Source of the DNA: Xanthomonas translucens pv. translucens DSM 18974
GTDB lineage: Bacteria > Pseudomonadota > Gammaproteobacteria > Xanthomonadales > Xanthomonadaceae
Assembly (NCBI RefSeq): GCF_000331775.1
Contig: NZ_CAPJ01000260.1
Location: forward strand, 1-47,048
Reading direction: 5' to 3'
DNA: 47,048 bases
Positions 20,003-28,767 of the stretch are shown here, in pieces. The notes beneath the pieces are model-generated. The model was not told the origin of the DNA and ran no database searches. It saw only the letters and a program-made list of their open reading frames with translations. Position numbers and translations under genes: made by a program. Each line of letters starts with the position of its first letter. Positions within the stretch are counted from its first letter, which is position 1.

Positions 20003-22090
20003 CTACCCGGCGACAGCGCGGCCGATCGCCGGATCGCTCATGCTCGGACGGCCGGTCTCGATATGCCCGGCCAGGCGCCGCCGCCACTGCGGCAGGGACG
20101 CGCTCGCCACATCCAGGTCGTACCAATGATGCTGCGCCGCCAGCGGAAAGCGCAGTCGCTGGCGTGCGCCGGCCGCGAGTTCGACCGTCTGCTCCGCACC
20201 GCCGCGGTAAGCATCGCGGATCCGCAGCCGGCACGCCTGCGCACCGGCATTGCACAGCTCCAGCAGCAGGCATTGGCTGGCAACGTCGTAGTCGGCATCG
20301 GCCTGCAGCCCCACGTCGGCGACGCCATCGCCATGGAACTCGCGCAGGAAACCGTTGGGCCCGTGCACACGCAACGCGTAGCCCGGATCGGCGGCCGCGC
20401 CGCGCCAGTCGCGCGCATCGTGCAATTCGCTGCCCGCCGCAAGCGTATAGAACCACGGGCCGGCGCTGCCGCCATCGGCATAGGCGTTCAGCGCGACGCC
20501 GACCGTGCTGCGGTTGAGCATCCGCAACATCGGTTGCTGCGGACCCGCCTGCAGGCGCACATCGAAATCGTAAGGCAGCGCGCGCGCCGGGCGCTGGCCA
20601 GGCTCCTGCGCGGGCAAGGCCTGCTGCGCGGGTCGCTGCGGCGCCGGCAAGGCTGCAGTCGCATCGACGCGGGCGATGAAGTCGCGGGTGTCCGGCAAGG
20701 CGACGCGCGCGTCGTCATGCCCGGCGAAATCCAGTGCCGAGGTCAGGTCGCCGGCGATCGCGCGGCGCCACGGGCCGATGTTGGGTTCGGCGACGCCGAA
20801 GCGGCGCTCCAGGAACCGGATCACCGAGGTGTGGTCGAACACCTGCGAATCGACCCAGCCGCCGCGACTCCATGGCGACACCACCAGCATCGGCACGCGC
20901 GGACCGAGGCCGACCGGAACCCCGTGGTAGTCCTCGCCGCGCAAGTCGACGTTGCTGGCACCGATGGCCGGATCGGTCGCCGGCAACGCCGGCGGCATGT
21001 GATCGAAGAAGCCATCGTTCTCGTCGTAGTTGATCAGGAACACGGTCTTGGACCACACCTCCGGCGACGCCGCCAGCACCTCCAGCAGGCGCGCGCTGAG
21101 CGACTCGCCATAGGCCGGCGTGGCCTCGGGATGCTCGCAAAGCAAATACGGTGCCACAATCCACGATACTTGAGGCAAGCTGCCGCTGCGCACATCACGC
21201 TCGAACGCGGCGACCAGGTGCTCGCCGCGCGAGGCCTTGGCATTGTCGGCGGTGGAACCCGGCACGATCGCGCGGCCGCGCCGGTACAGGGGCGAGGCGC
21301 GATCGAGATTGCGGAAGTTGGCGAAATACGGGTGGATATTGCAACCGTAATTGTCGAACTCTTGGTATACCTGCCAGCTGACACCAGCCTGCTGCAGGCG
21401 CTCGGAATACGTGGTCCACGCAAAGCCCTGGAAATCAGGGCCATCGTTCGCCATCTCCGCGGTCCAATTGCCGTCATCGCGATTCTTCACAACCTGCTCG
21501 CCAGAGTCGCCGACGCTCAGTCCGCTGGTCCCGGTAAACATGTACATGCGATTGGGATGCGTCGGTCCAAATATCGAGGCGTGGTAACCGTCGCAAATGG
21601 TGAACGCATCGGCCAGGGCGTAGTAGAACGGTAGGTCCTCGCGCTGGAAATGCCCCATCGTCATCGCACTCTTCTGTACGACCCAGGCATCGTGGTGCTT
21701 CCAGGTCTCGTGCGCCCCCTTCCAATCGTGGTTGAGGTCCTTCATCCACTGTGCGCTGCTGGTCTGGCTATTAAGGCGGAACGGCAGCACGTAGCGATCA
21801 CCGTTACCGGCCTCGGTCTGGTACCAGACCGGACGACCGCTTGGTAACCGTAACGGCCGTGGGTCGCCGAAACCGCGCACGCCGCGCAGGCAGCCGAAGT
21901 AATGGTCGAACGAACGGTTCTCCTGCATCAAGATCACCACGTGTTGCACGTCCTGCACGGTGCCGGTGACCCGTGCCGGCGGCACCTGCAGCGCACTGCG
22001 GATCGCCCCGGGCAGCAATGGCATGACCGCCCCGGCGCCGAGGGCCAGGGACGCACGGGCGAGGAAACGGCGACGACTGTGTTCGACCAC
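20003..22090 (-). CDS. Tat-exported phospholipase C (phosphocholine-specific, PlcN type)
   Basis: This 695-residue enzyme hydrolyses phosphatidylcholine or related lipids outside the cytoplasm. The N-terminus SRRRFLARASLALGAGAV is a twin-arginine signal. The catalytic phosphoesterase domain begins VQHVVILMQENRSFDHYFG, where Glu-Asn and the nearby residues coordinate metal, and continues with GPTHPNRMYMFTG, NYDENDGFFDH and GPRVPMLVVSPWSRGG. Two C-terminal DUF756-type beta domains follow (YDFDVRLQAGPQQPMLRML and the last 90 residues). Length matches the family (about 690-730). It is a lone gene bounded by REP units on the left and mobile-element debris on the right, and is a plausible virulence factor. 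Confidence 0.93.
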   Translation of the reverse strand: MVEHSRRRFLARASLALGAGAVMPLLPGAIRSALQVPPARVTGTVQDVQHVVILMQENRSFDHYFGCLRGVRGFGDPRPLRLPSGRPVWYQTEAGNGDRYVLPFRLNSQTSSAQWMKDLNHDWKGAHETWKHHDAWVVQKSAMTMGHFQREDLPFYYALADAFTICDGYHASIFGPTHPNRMYMFTGTSGLSVGDSGEQVVKNRDDGNWTAEMANDGPDFQGFAWTTYSERLQQAGVSWQVYQEFDNYGCNIHPYFANFRNLDRASPLYRRGRAIVPGSTADNAKASRGEHLVAAFERDVRSGSLPQVSWIVAPYLLCEHPEATPAYGESLSARLLEVLAASPEVWSKTVFLINYDENDGFFDHMPPALPATDPAIGASNVDLRGEDYHGVPVGLGPRVPMLVVSPWSRGGWVDSQVFDHTSVIRFLERRFGVAEPNIGPWRRAIAGDLTSALDFAGHDDARVALPDTRDFIARVDATAALPAPQRPAQQALPAQEPGQRPARALPYDFDVRLQAGPQQPMLRMLNRSTVGVALNAYADGGSAGPWFYTLAAGSELHDARDWRGAAADPGYALRVHGPNGFLREFHGDGVADVGLQADADYDVASQCLLLELCNAGAQACRLRIRDAYRGGAEQTVELAAGARQRLRFPLAAQHHWYDLDVASASLPQWRRRLAGHIETGRPSMSDPAIGRAVAG

Positions 22091-22298
22091 GGAGAGAAAC
22101 CGGCGACGAGCTCGCGCTCACTAGGCCGCTCAGCATAAACGATGCAGATGAAACGGGTTTGACAGGCGCTTGCGCGCCAGGATCGGCAGACACCGCGATG
22201 GCAATGCAACGGGCGATGCGCTGGCAAGCTCCAGCGCAGGAGCGGGGCGCAGCCTCGACGATGTCTGGCCGTAACGCGCCCTTGCGTTCTATCCGTCG

Positions 22299-22580
22299 TT
22301 ATCGCCCGCAAAGTCGGCGTCGACGCCGAGCGACAAGCGGCCATCCACCGCCCAGCTGCCCCGATGGCACGATCGGATGACATGCGCTGCATGGGTAATA
22401 GATCGCGGCACTGCGCTTGAAACGCGACCGCGTCCGCCCGGCACAGGAGAGACAGCGAAATCCCTGCGGCCACCGCAACCTGTACAACGCGCGGTAACAC
22501 GTGGCCTCAGTGCCGTAGGACGCCAAAAAATCCGGCATCGACAATCCAGCTTGGAACTGCACGGCATTGATGCTCATCAC
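22299..22580 (-). mobile_element. IS1595-family transposase fragment
   Basis: The minus frame begins MSINAVQFQAGLSMPDFLAS, then CYRALYRLRWPQGFRCLSCA, the zinc-ribbon N-terminus of IS1595 (ISXo5-like) transposases. Similarity fades after about 60 residues and the frame ends at 22299 with no DDE catalytic domain. It is therefore a 5' stump of the element, lying between the phospholipase promoter and the XdhC remnant. Confidence 0.8.
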
Positions 22581-22639
22581 GCCACCTGGGAGGCTTCAGC
22601 TGGCTGCTGCCATTCACTCACGCCAGCGCAGATCCTGCG

Positions 22640-22952
22640 ACTGATGGCTGTGTGCCTGCAGCTCGACCCGCACAGCGCCGTCGTCGCGCTGACGCAAGAC
22701 CCGAAGCTGGGCGACATGGCGCTGCTGGAGGCGCTGAAGTCGGATGCGTTCTATGTGGGCGCTCTCGGCTCGCGGGCCAATACCGCGCGCCGCAAGGAGC
22801 GACTCGCGCTGTTCGACCTGGCGCCGCACGAGATCGCGCGCCTGCACGGACCGGTCGGCCTCGATCTGCGCGCGCGCACGCGCAGATCGCGGTGTCCATC
22901 GTCGCCGACGATCCTGGCCGTCAAGAACGCGGTGGCGGTGGTGCACGAGTAA
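22640..22952 (+). pseudogene. XdhC/CoxI-family remnant (xanthine dehydrogenase maturation factor, C-terminal part)
   Basis: The frame reads SAVVALTQDPKLGDMALLEA, then DAFYVGALGSRANTARRKER and LARLHGPVGL-like IARLHGPVGL, the NAD-binding C-terminal domain of XdhC proteins that insert the molybdenum cofactor. The N-terminal domain is absent. Between 22869 and 22910 the conserved text HAQIAVSIVAD lies in another frame, after which the original frame resumes with ILAVKNAVAVVHE: two compensating frameshifts. The piece is dead. The IS1595 stump immediately upstream may mark the breakpoint. Confidence 0.75.
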
Positions 22953-23359
22953 ATAAGGGTCGGCGATGGACGGCTTGCGCGCCGCGCCGGCGCCCGGGGC
23001 GAGCGAGGGCGTCCGGCCGCGGCTTGAGATCGATCGCCGGTGCGTATCCGCGGCGGCGCTTTCGGATCGGCGGCGAGCACTTCGCGATCGTCCGCGCTCG
23101 GCACGCCGTCGCCGTGGACACTTGCGCCCTTCGTCATCCCGGAATGTTTGGCCCACGATGCTCGCCAGCCCCGCCATGCCGACGGCCTCCGCCGCGGCCT
23201 GGGCGCTGGTGATGCCCGGGCCTGTCGCGTACGCGCGCCGCGCTACGTCCGCTGCGCCGGCGCAGCTGACGCCGGCTTCGTGCTGAACCACCGCCGGACA
23301 CGGGACACCGGTTCGCACGCGAGCGCGCTCGACGCCTTCTTCCTCGCAAGGACTCCACC
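22953..23359. other. Gene-free stretch between the XdhC remnant and the 714-residue protein
   Basis: About 400 high-GC bases with no frame that reads as a gene. A short string AAAWALVMPG near 23200 faintly recalls MocA-type nucleotidyltransferases, which often follow xdhC, but no continuous homology supports it. AAGGA just before 23360 is the ribosome-binding site of the next gene. No PIP-box pair with the correct spacing was found. Confidence 0.4.
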
Positions 23360-25504
23360 ATGCAAATCAAAACCGCAAGCCTTCCCCCTTCCGGACATCC
23401 GCACGACCCGGTTCCCGGCAAAGGATCGTCATCCGCCCACGCAGCGGCCACATCCGCCGACCGCGGCATCGAGATCGAAGCGGGAACCGGCAGCGGCTCC
23501 CTGTCGCCCACGGACGCCACGCTAGCGCTCGCGCGCCCGAGACCGGCTTCGAACGCCACGACGCGCCTCGCGGATCTGCTGCCGCTCTCCACCCGGCGGC
23601 CGTCATCGCCCGACGTCCAGCCGGCCATCGTGCAAATCGGGGACGACGAAGGCGTCCGAGACTTGCCCCCGCACCCGGCGCGTTCCGGGGCGCAGCCGCC
23701 GCGCCCGCCCAATCCCGGCGATACGAAGGACGTCGAGAGCGGGCTGCTCTTGCGCGATTGCGCGTCGCGGATAGCCGCCTTCCTTGACAACCTGTCGATC
23801 GTCCAGGAAGTCCAGCAGTTCGATGACGTCGAGTTCGTGGACAAGCTGCGCAACGAACTGGTCACCGAGCCCGGATGCCCCGAGCCGAAGACGCTGCTGG
23901 CCGCCATGAGCGAGAAGGTCGATGAACTGCGATCGCACCTGGACAAGCAAGCGGCGACGCCGGAGGAGGCCAAGTTCCTGGCCGAGGCCCGGCGCTACCT
24001 TGAGCCGGTCATGACCAGCTTCGAGACCGACATCGACACCTTGCAGCACGACGCGAGCGCCGCGAAGCGGATGTTCCAGGGCGCGCTGACGCTGCTGCTC
24101 TACCCCTTGCCGCTGGCCACGCTGTTCACGCAGAAGACGGGGACCTACGCTGCGTTCAACATCGCCTCGTACGCCTACACAGCGATACAGCTGGTCTCGC
24201 TCATGCGACGCCCGACGACGGACGCGAAGCTGTTCAGGAAGCACGCCATCAACCGGCACAGCCTGGTCTTCTTCATCTCGCTGATCTATGCCATTCCCAC
24301 CTTCTACGCCAAGGCCAAGCCGCTGCAGCACAACGCCGGCTTCGTCGCCGGCGCGGCGGTGACGCAAGGTACGATGATGTTCGGCCTGCGGCTGGGGCAG
24401 GACCTGATGGACTCCACGCGGCTGCGCTTCAACAGCGCCTTCAACCGCAGGCACGATCTTCCCGGCGGCTTCAAGGAAGCCATCGAGGGGATCGTGGGCG
24501 ACCTGCGCGCGGGTCTGGGCAAGGTCAACGGCTTCGTCGGGGAGTTCCAGCAGGACCGGCGGATCACGCCGCATATGGACCGGCAGCTCACCTTCTTCAA
24601 ACAGGACCTGTCCAGAATCGTGACGGGCCTTGAGCGGCTCGTGGCGACCGGGACGGGGCAGGAGCGCCCGGTCGCCGCAAGCCATGGCTCGGGCCCCCTG
24701 GATGCGGTGCAGCGGGCCCTGGACGCCTCGTTCGCGAACAATCCCGAACTGAAGGGAAAACTCGCACTGGCGACCGTCGCCTTCGCCGTCCTCGGGTCGA
24801 ACATCGCCCTGATGCGCAACGACGGGTTGGCCCTACCTGACTTCATCGCCGATGCGGTGGTCTCGTCGACGTTCCTGCTCTGTGAAGCGCTGAGCCCGCA
24901 TGTCTCGCTCACGGGGATGAACGACAGCGTGAGCGACACGGTCGGCGGCATGACGATCGGCCTGCCCTTCTCCGCAGCCGCGCTGATGAACGGCTACATG
25001 GACGACCCCAGGGGCAACCCCTCGGGCTTCATCGCCGGGACCGCCGGCTACACGGCAGCCTACATGCTCTTCGGCCGGGTGGCCGGCGACGTCCTGTCCA
25101 AGGGCCTCATGGCCACGAGCGGAGCGCTCGGCTGGGGCCAACAGCACGCGATCCGCCTCGGCCGAAGCGCGATGGCCCTGGGCTTCGAGCTGGTCGCCGG
25201 CCAGCGCTCGCCGGCTGCAGCGGATGTGCACGCCGTCGCCGAGGTCGAGATGGCGGATGTACCGCGCGAGCCGCTGTGCTTCAGCCCCGCACAGCGGGCG
25301 TCCGCCGAACGCACCCTGGTCGACACACTCGAGCAGATCGGCGACGAGTGGCACGACGCGCGCGACGAATGGGAAGACGGATCCGAGGGGACGGCGGTTG
25401 GGCACGCCCCCTGGTTCGACGCACCGGCGGAGCTGCCCGTGCAGATGGCGCCTCAGTCGGAACAAGCGGCCCTGCAGGCGCATGGGGACGGGCGGGATTG
25501 CTGA
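23360..25504 (+). CDS. Unassigned 714-residue protein with disordered N-terminus and membrane-like segments (effector candidate)
   Basis: I do not recognise the family. The first 130 residues are rich in Ser, Pro, Ala and Arg with no Sec signal. Residues about 130-220 look helical and charged. Hydrophobic segments follow: ALTLLLYPLPLATLF, YAYTAIQLVSLM, HSLVFFISLIYAIPTFY, GFVAGAAVTQGTMMFG; and after a polar stretch, LALATVAFAVLGSNIAL, VVSSTFLLCEAL, MTIGLPFSAAALM, GFIAGTAGYTAAYMLFG. The last 90 residues are acidic. A disordered Ser/Pro-rich N-terminus plus central hydrophobic helices is common in type III effectors, but no secretion genes are present here. GC is high, unlike the adjacent island. 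The start is supported by AAGGA before the ATG. Confidence 0.7.
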   Translation: MQIKTASLPPSGHPHDPVPGKGSSSAHAAATSADRGIEIEAGTGSGSLSPTDATLALARPRPASNATTRLADLLPLSTRRPSSPDVQPAIVQIGDDEGVRDLPPHPARSGAQPPRPPNPGDTKDVESGLLLRDCASRIAAFLDNLSIVQEVQQFDDVEFVDKLRNELVTEPGCPEPKTLLAAMSEKVDELRSHLDKQAATPEEAKFLAEARRYLEPVMTSFETDIDTLQHDASAAKRMFQGALTLLLYPLPLATLFTQKTGTYAAFNIASYAYTAIQLVSLMRRPTTDAKLFRKHAINRHSLVFFISLIYAIPTFYAKAKPLQHNAGFVAGAAVTQGTMMFGLRLGQDLMDSTRLRFNSAFNRRHDLPGGFKEAIEGIVGDLRAGLGKVNGFVGEFQQDRRITPHMDRQLTFFKQDLSRIVTGLERLVATGTGQERPVAASHGSGPLDAVQRALDASFANNPELKGKLALATVAFAVLGSNIALMRNDGLALPDFIADAVVSSTFLLCEALSPHVSLTGMNDSVSDTVGGMTIGLPFSAAALMNGYMDDPRGNPSGFIAGTAGYTAAYMLFGRVAGDVLSKGLMATSGALGWGQQHAIRLGRSAMALGFELVAGQRSPAAADVHAVAEVEMADVPREPLCFSPAQRASAERTLVDTLEQIGDEWHDARDEWEDGSEGTAVGHAPWFDAPAELPVQMAPQSEQAALQAHGDGRDC

Positions 25505-26266
25505 GCGGGGTTGTAAGCTCAAACCCGATTTTTTTCTGAAGGCCCAGGTGTGACCAGCTTTCGTTCAAGGGCGACAACTACCAGGCGGCACAGGCCGGTC
25601 GCCTGGACTGTTCCCTGGTCGCGCTGACGTTCACAGAGTGGGGCGAGAAGCTGCCTTGCTGGACAGTGGAGGCCCGTATCTGGACCGGCTCGAGCAGCGA
25701 GACCTTCCGGGCCTGCGCCGACGCACCGCTGACCGAGACCGACCACTTCTGCGAGGCGGCCGAACTCAACGTGAGCCGGCACAGCGTCGCCGATCGCGCG
25801 GTCGGCGTCGCCTTGCGCTTGGCCTGGGTGAGCGGCTTTGTCCAAACTGACCTGCCCCCACCTCCCGCAAAAAGACACTGAGCTCCTGCGCTTCGACATG
25901 AACACTTTTCAGAGTCCGACCTGACCTCTCGTAGGTTTTCGTGATACAGGGGGTGAACCTCAGGCCATTCCTAGATTGATATCTCAGATGGAACCAGATA
26001 AAGATCAACAGATAATTGCGACCTAATCTTTATAGCTAAATTTCATGTACGTTTCAGCTAAATTACCTTGCCTCAGCTCATGCGGCGGGTATTATCTGAA
26101 TCGATAGATGAACCGCTGATTGTACAGCCGCATAGATTATAAAAAATAAAATACAAAATAAAACGAACCCATCGTCGATCAACCAGCTTCGCTACCATCA
26201 TTAGCCATAGATCATGTGAACGCACTGCATTACATTCCCCCAGTTTACACATACTGAGATTTCCAT
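25505..26266. other. Unassigned stretch and A+T-rich leader of the island
   Basis: From 25550 to 25881 a plus frame reads YQAAQAGRLDCSLVALTFTE, then EKLPCWTVEARIWTG ... RHSVADRAVGVALRLAWVSG, which looks like a decayed gene end; I cannot name it. From about 25960 the base composition drops sharply and no gene is seen. The stretch 26020-26266 is A+T-rich and probably contains the promoter of the operon starting at 26267 (several TATTAT/TATAAA-like strings), but no single -35/-10 pair is compelling. Confidence 0.4.
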
Positions 26267-27420
26267 ATGTGTCCAGAGAAATATTTCTTAATGACACCGG
26301 GTCCGTTGGCTTTGAGCGACGAAGTAAAATCACAGATGCAATTCGACATGGGCTCAAGGGACGAAAGCTTTAGGATCACGACTGCCTCGATGCGTAACCT
26401 GGCGATCAACCTAGTCGAAGGGCAGGAGTCACATTCGGTCATCCCCATCCAAGGCAGTGGAACCTACGGCATCGAAGCAGCGTTGGCGACATTTATATGT
26501 CAGTCCGACAAACCGCTTGTATGCATAAACGGCATTTATGGCGAGCGTATGCTGAAGATACTTCAGCTACGCGGAATACGGGCTGCGAGCATGAAGGTTC
26601 CTAGCGACAAGCCGCTTTCGGTCGCCGATATAGTGGAATATCTTGAAAAAGATCGCACGATCACCCACATCTGCTTCGTTCATTGCGAGACGACCACTGG
26701 CGTCATTAATCCACTTAATGAAATCGTCAAGCTGGCCAAGCGATACGGAGTCGTTACGATCGTCGACGCAATGAGTTCTTTTGGCGCAGTTGATATCAGT
26801 GTCAAAATCTCCCCTTTCGACGTCCTTGTGACTTCAAGTAATAAATGCATCGAAGGTCCGCCTGGCATTTCGTTAGTAATAGCCAAGCTGGCCCTGCTGA
26901 AAAGAAAAAAACACACCCGGTCAATTCTTTCGTTTTAGATGTTCGCGATCAGTGGAAAACCCTTGAGGAGACAGGAGAGTGGCGATCAACGCCTCCTACT
27001 CATGTGGTACAGGCATGCGCCAAGGCACTCGAACTGTTGACCCTTGAAAGTGTGGCCAACCGCAGAAAGCGGTACTGCTTGGTGCGAGAAGAGATCATTC
27101 GCGCAACGGAGCGATACGCTGTTCCGTTACTAAGTGCGAGGGTACGGTCTCCGGTGTGTCTGGCGCTCACCGCGAAGGGAGTGATTGATACCGAGGAGGA
27201 TTTCAATGAATTCTATCGGCATCTTGTCAGATACAACCTCTACATATATGCAAAATTCCACGCTCAAACGCGAAGCTTCAGAATCGGCTGCATCGGCGCA
27301 ATCAAGCCGGCATGGATACTCGTTCTGGCGAAGGCGTTTCGTGAGTTTTTCGAAGACCACAAACACCGCCTGGTAGAAGCGGCACTTGACAATCCTGAAC
27401 TCGAAAGCGGAGCGGCCTAA
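26267..27420 (+). pseudogene. Class-V PLP aminotransferase (RtxA N-terminal-domain-like), interrupted by one frameshift at an A7 run
   Basis: The sequence resembles 2-aminoethylphosphonate-pyruvate transaminases: MTPGPLALSDEV, PIQGSGTYGIEAAL, VHCETTTGVINPLNE, IVDAMSSFGAVDI and the PLP lysine K193 in TSSNKCIEGPPGI. In rhizobitoxine synthesis the matching RtxA domain makes serinol from dihydroxyacetone phosphate. Frame one stops at 26938 (223 residues), but homology continues one frame back with THPVNSFVLDVRDQWK to 27420. The switch lies at 26905-26911, AAAAAAA, read A_AAA_AAA, a recognised -1 slippery pattern; one extra A would also repair it. Joined, the protein is about 384 residues. It is annotated here as interrupted; it may be decoded by slippage or be a sequencing error. 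Composition is low in GC. Confidence 0.8.
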
Positions 27421-28742
27421 TGTCATCTCGCACCCACGAAAAAAGCCTTTCGATGGAAACAGCCCTTCTGCATGCGGGTTATCGGCACGATCCAACCACC
27501 AACGCTATTGCCGTTCCCATCTATCAGACCACGGCTTATGAGCTCGATGATGATCTGGCCGCCGTCTCGGATATCTACAATGTCAAGCGCGACGGTTTTA
27601 CCTACACGCGGATCATTAATCCAACCACCCGCGTCCTCGAGCGGCGGTACGCGCAAGTGGACAACGCAGCGGATGCGCTTGCCGTGGCTTCCGGACAAGC
27701 CGCCACCTTTCTTGCGCTGGTGAACTTGTGCAGTGGCCGACCAGGCGATAACGTGGTTACATCGAAGTATCTATACGGGAATTCCTGGAATTTGCTTTTC
27801 AATACCTTCAAGCGCTTAGGGATTGAGGCAAGATCTGCTGACCCGCATGAACCAGAATCCTTCAAGCGGCAGATCGATGACAGGACCATCGCGTTATTCG
27901 GCGAAGTCTTTTCTAATCCTTGCGTCATTCCGTTACCGGTATCGGAGCTTGCCGCGATTGGCAAGGCGCATGGCATTCCCCTCGTGGTTGACAACACGAC
28001 AACGCCTCTTGTGTGCAGGCCCGGGGCGCTGGGCGCCGCAATCAGCGTTTACTCGGCAACGAAGTACATCTGTGGCCACGCCACCACACTGGGAGGACTG
28101 GTCGTCGACAATGGAAATTTTGCTTTTGATGATGTCTCCCGCTTCCCATTGCTAAATAGCCCTGACGAGGCGCATGGCGACATATGCTGGCGAGATGCTG
28201 TGCGTCTTCTGAATGACTTAGGGAATAGTGCTTATCTTTTGAAAGCACGTATGACTTGGCTTCGCGATACAGGCGCGGCGATCAGCCCATTCGCAAGCTT
28301 TCAGCTGATACAAGGTCTGGAAACACTAAGCCTGCGCATGCAGCGTCACTGCGAGAACGCTGCGTCGGTTGCCAGTTTCCTAGCAGGTCATCCCAAGGTC
28401 AGACGCGTTTCGTATCCTGGTCTTGCTACTGGACGCGACCGAGACGTGGTAGATGAAATGGTCGACGTGCAAGTCGGCTACGGCGCAATGATCATGTTCG
28501 AGTTAGACGATGAGGCTGCAGGCAGAAAATTCGTGCAGAACATCCGTCTCATGTATCACGTTTCAAATGTGGGGGATGCACGCACACTCGTGACGCATCC
28601 GGTCTCGACCACCCATACGACCGTCCCCAAAACTCAGCGTGAGGCAGCCGGAATATTTGATGGCTCGATCCGCCTTTGCGTCGGCATAGAGAAAATTGAC
28701 GACATAATTGATGATATAAAGCGCGGTCTTGATGCCGTTTAA
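27420..28742 (+). CDS. O-acetylhomoserine sulfhydrylase-like PLP enzyme (RtxA C-terminal-domain-like)
   Basis: A 440-residue Cys/Met-metabolism PLP enzyme. Landmarks: YTRIINPTTRVLERR, ALAVASGQAATFLAL, the aspartate in PLVVDNTTTPLVCRP, the PLP lysine K215 in YSATKYICGHATTLGG, and SIRLCVGIE near the end. In sulfhydrylases this chemistry replaces the acetyl group of O-acetylhomoserine. In RtxA the C-terminal domain is proposed to join serinol to activated homoserine, giving dihydrorhizobitoxine. Its ATG shares one base with the TAA of the aminotransferase (TAATG at 27418-27422), with GGAG upstream. The two RtxA domains are therefore separate genes here, but barely. A housekeeping methionine role is possible, though the neighbours argue otherwise. 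Confidence 0.9.
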   Translation: MSSRTHEKSLSMETALLHAGYRHDPTTNAIAVPIYQTTAYELDDDLAAVSDIYNVKRDGFTYTRIINPTTRVLERRYAQVDNAADALAVASGQAATFLALVNLCSGRPGDNVVTSKYLYGNSWNLLFNTFKRLGIEARSADPHEPESFKRQIDDRTIALFGEVFSNPCVIPLPVSELAAIGKAHGIPLVVDNTTTPLVCRPGALGAAISVYSATKYICGHATTLGGLVVDNGNFAFDDVSRFPLLNSPDEAHGDICWRDAVRLLNDLGNSAYLLKARMTWLRDTGAAISPFASFQLIQGLETLSLRMQRHCENAASVASFLAGHPKVRRVSYPGLATGRDRDVVDEMVDVQVGYGAMIMFELDDEAAGRKFVQNIRLMYHVSNVGDARTLVTHPVSTTHTTVPKTQREAAGIFDGSIRLCVGIEKIDDIIDDIKRGLDAV

Positions 28743-28767
28743 TGGCTGATTAGCCTGGAGAAGCATC

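Noticed and set aside
22953..23359. Possible MocA-type nucleotidyltransferase remnant after xdhC (string AAAWALVMPG)
   Set aside because: Only one short string fits and no continuous frame supports it.
23040..23360. Search for a PIP-box (TTCGB-N15-TTCGB) before the effector candidate
   Set aside because: TTCGT (about 23278) and TTCGC are 30 bases apart, not 15; no correctly spaced pair was found.
25500..25535. GAGCGGG ... TC-AACCC pattern resembling the 3' end of tRNA-Gly, a possible left attachment site
   Set aside because: Only the first seven and a few later bases match; the middle disagrees. This is within chance for such GC-rich strings.
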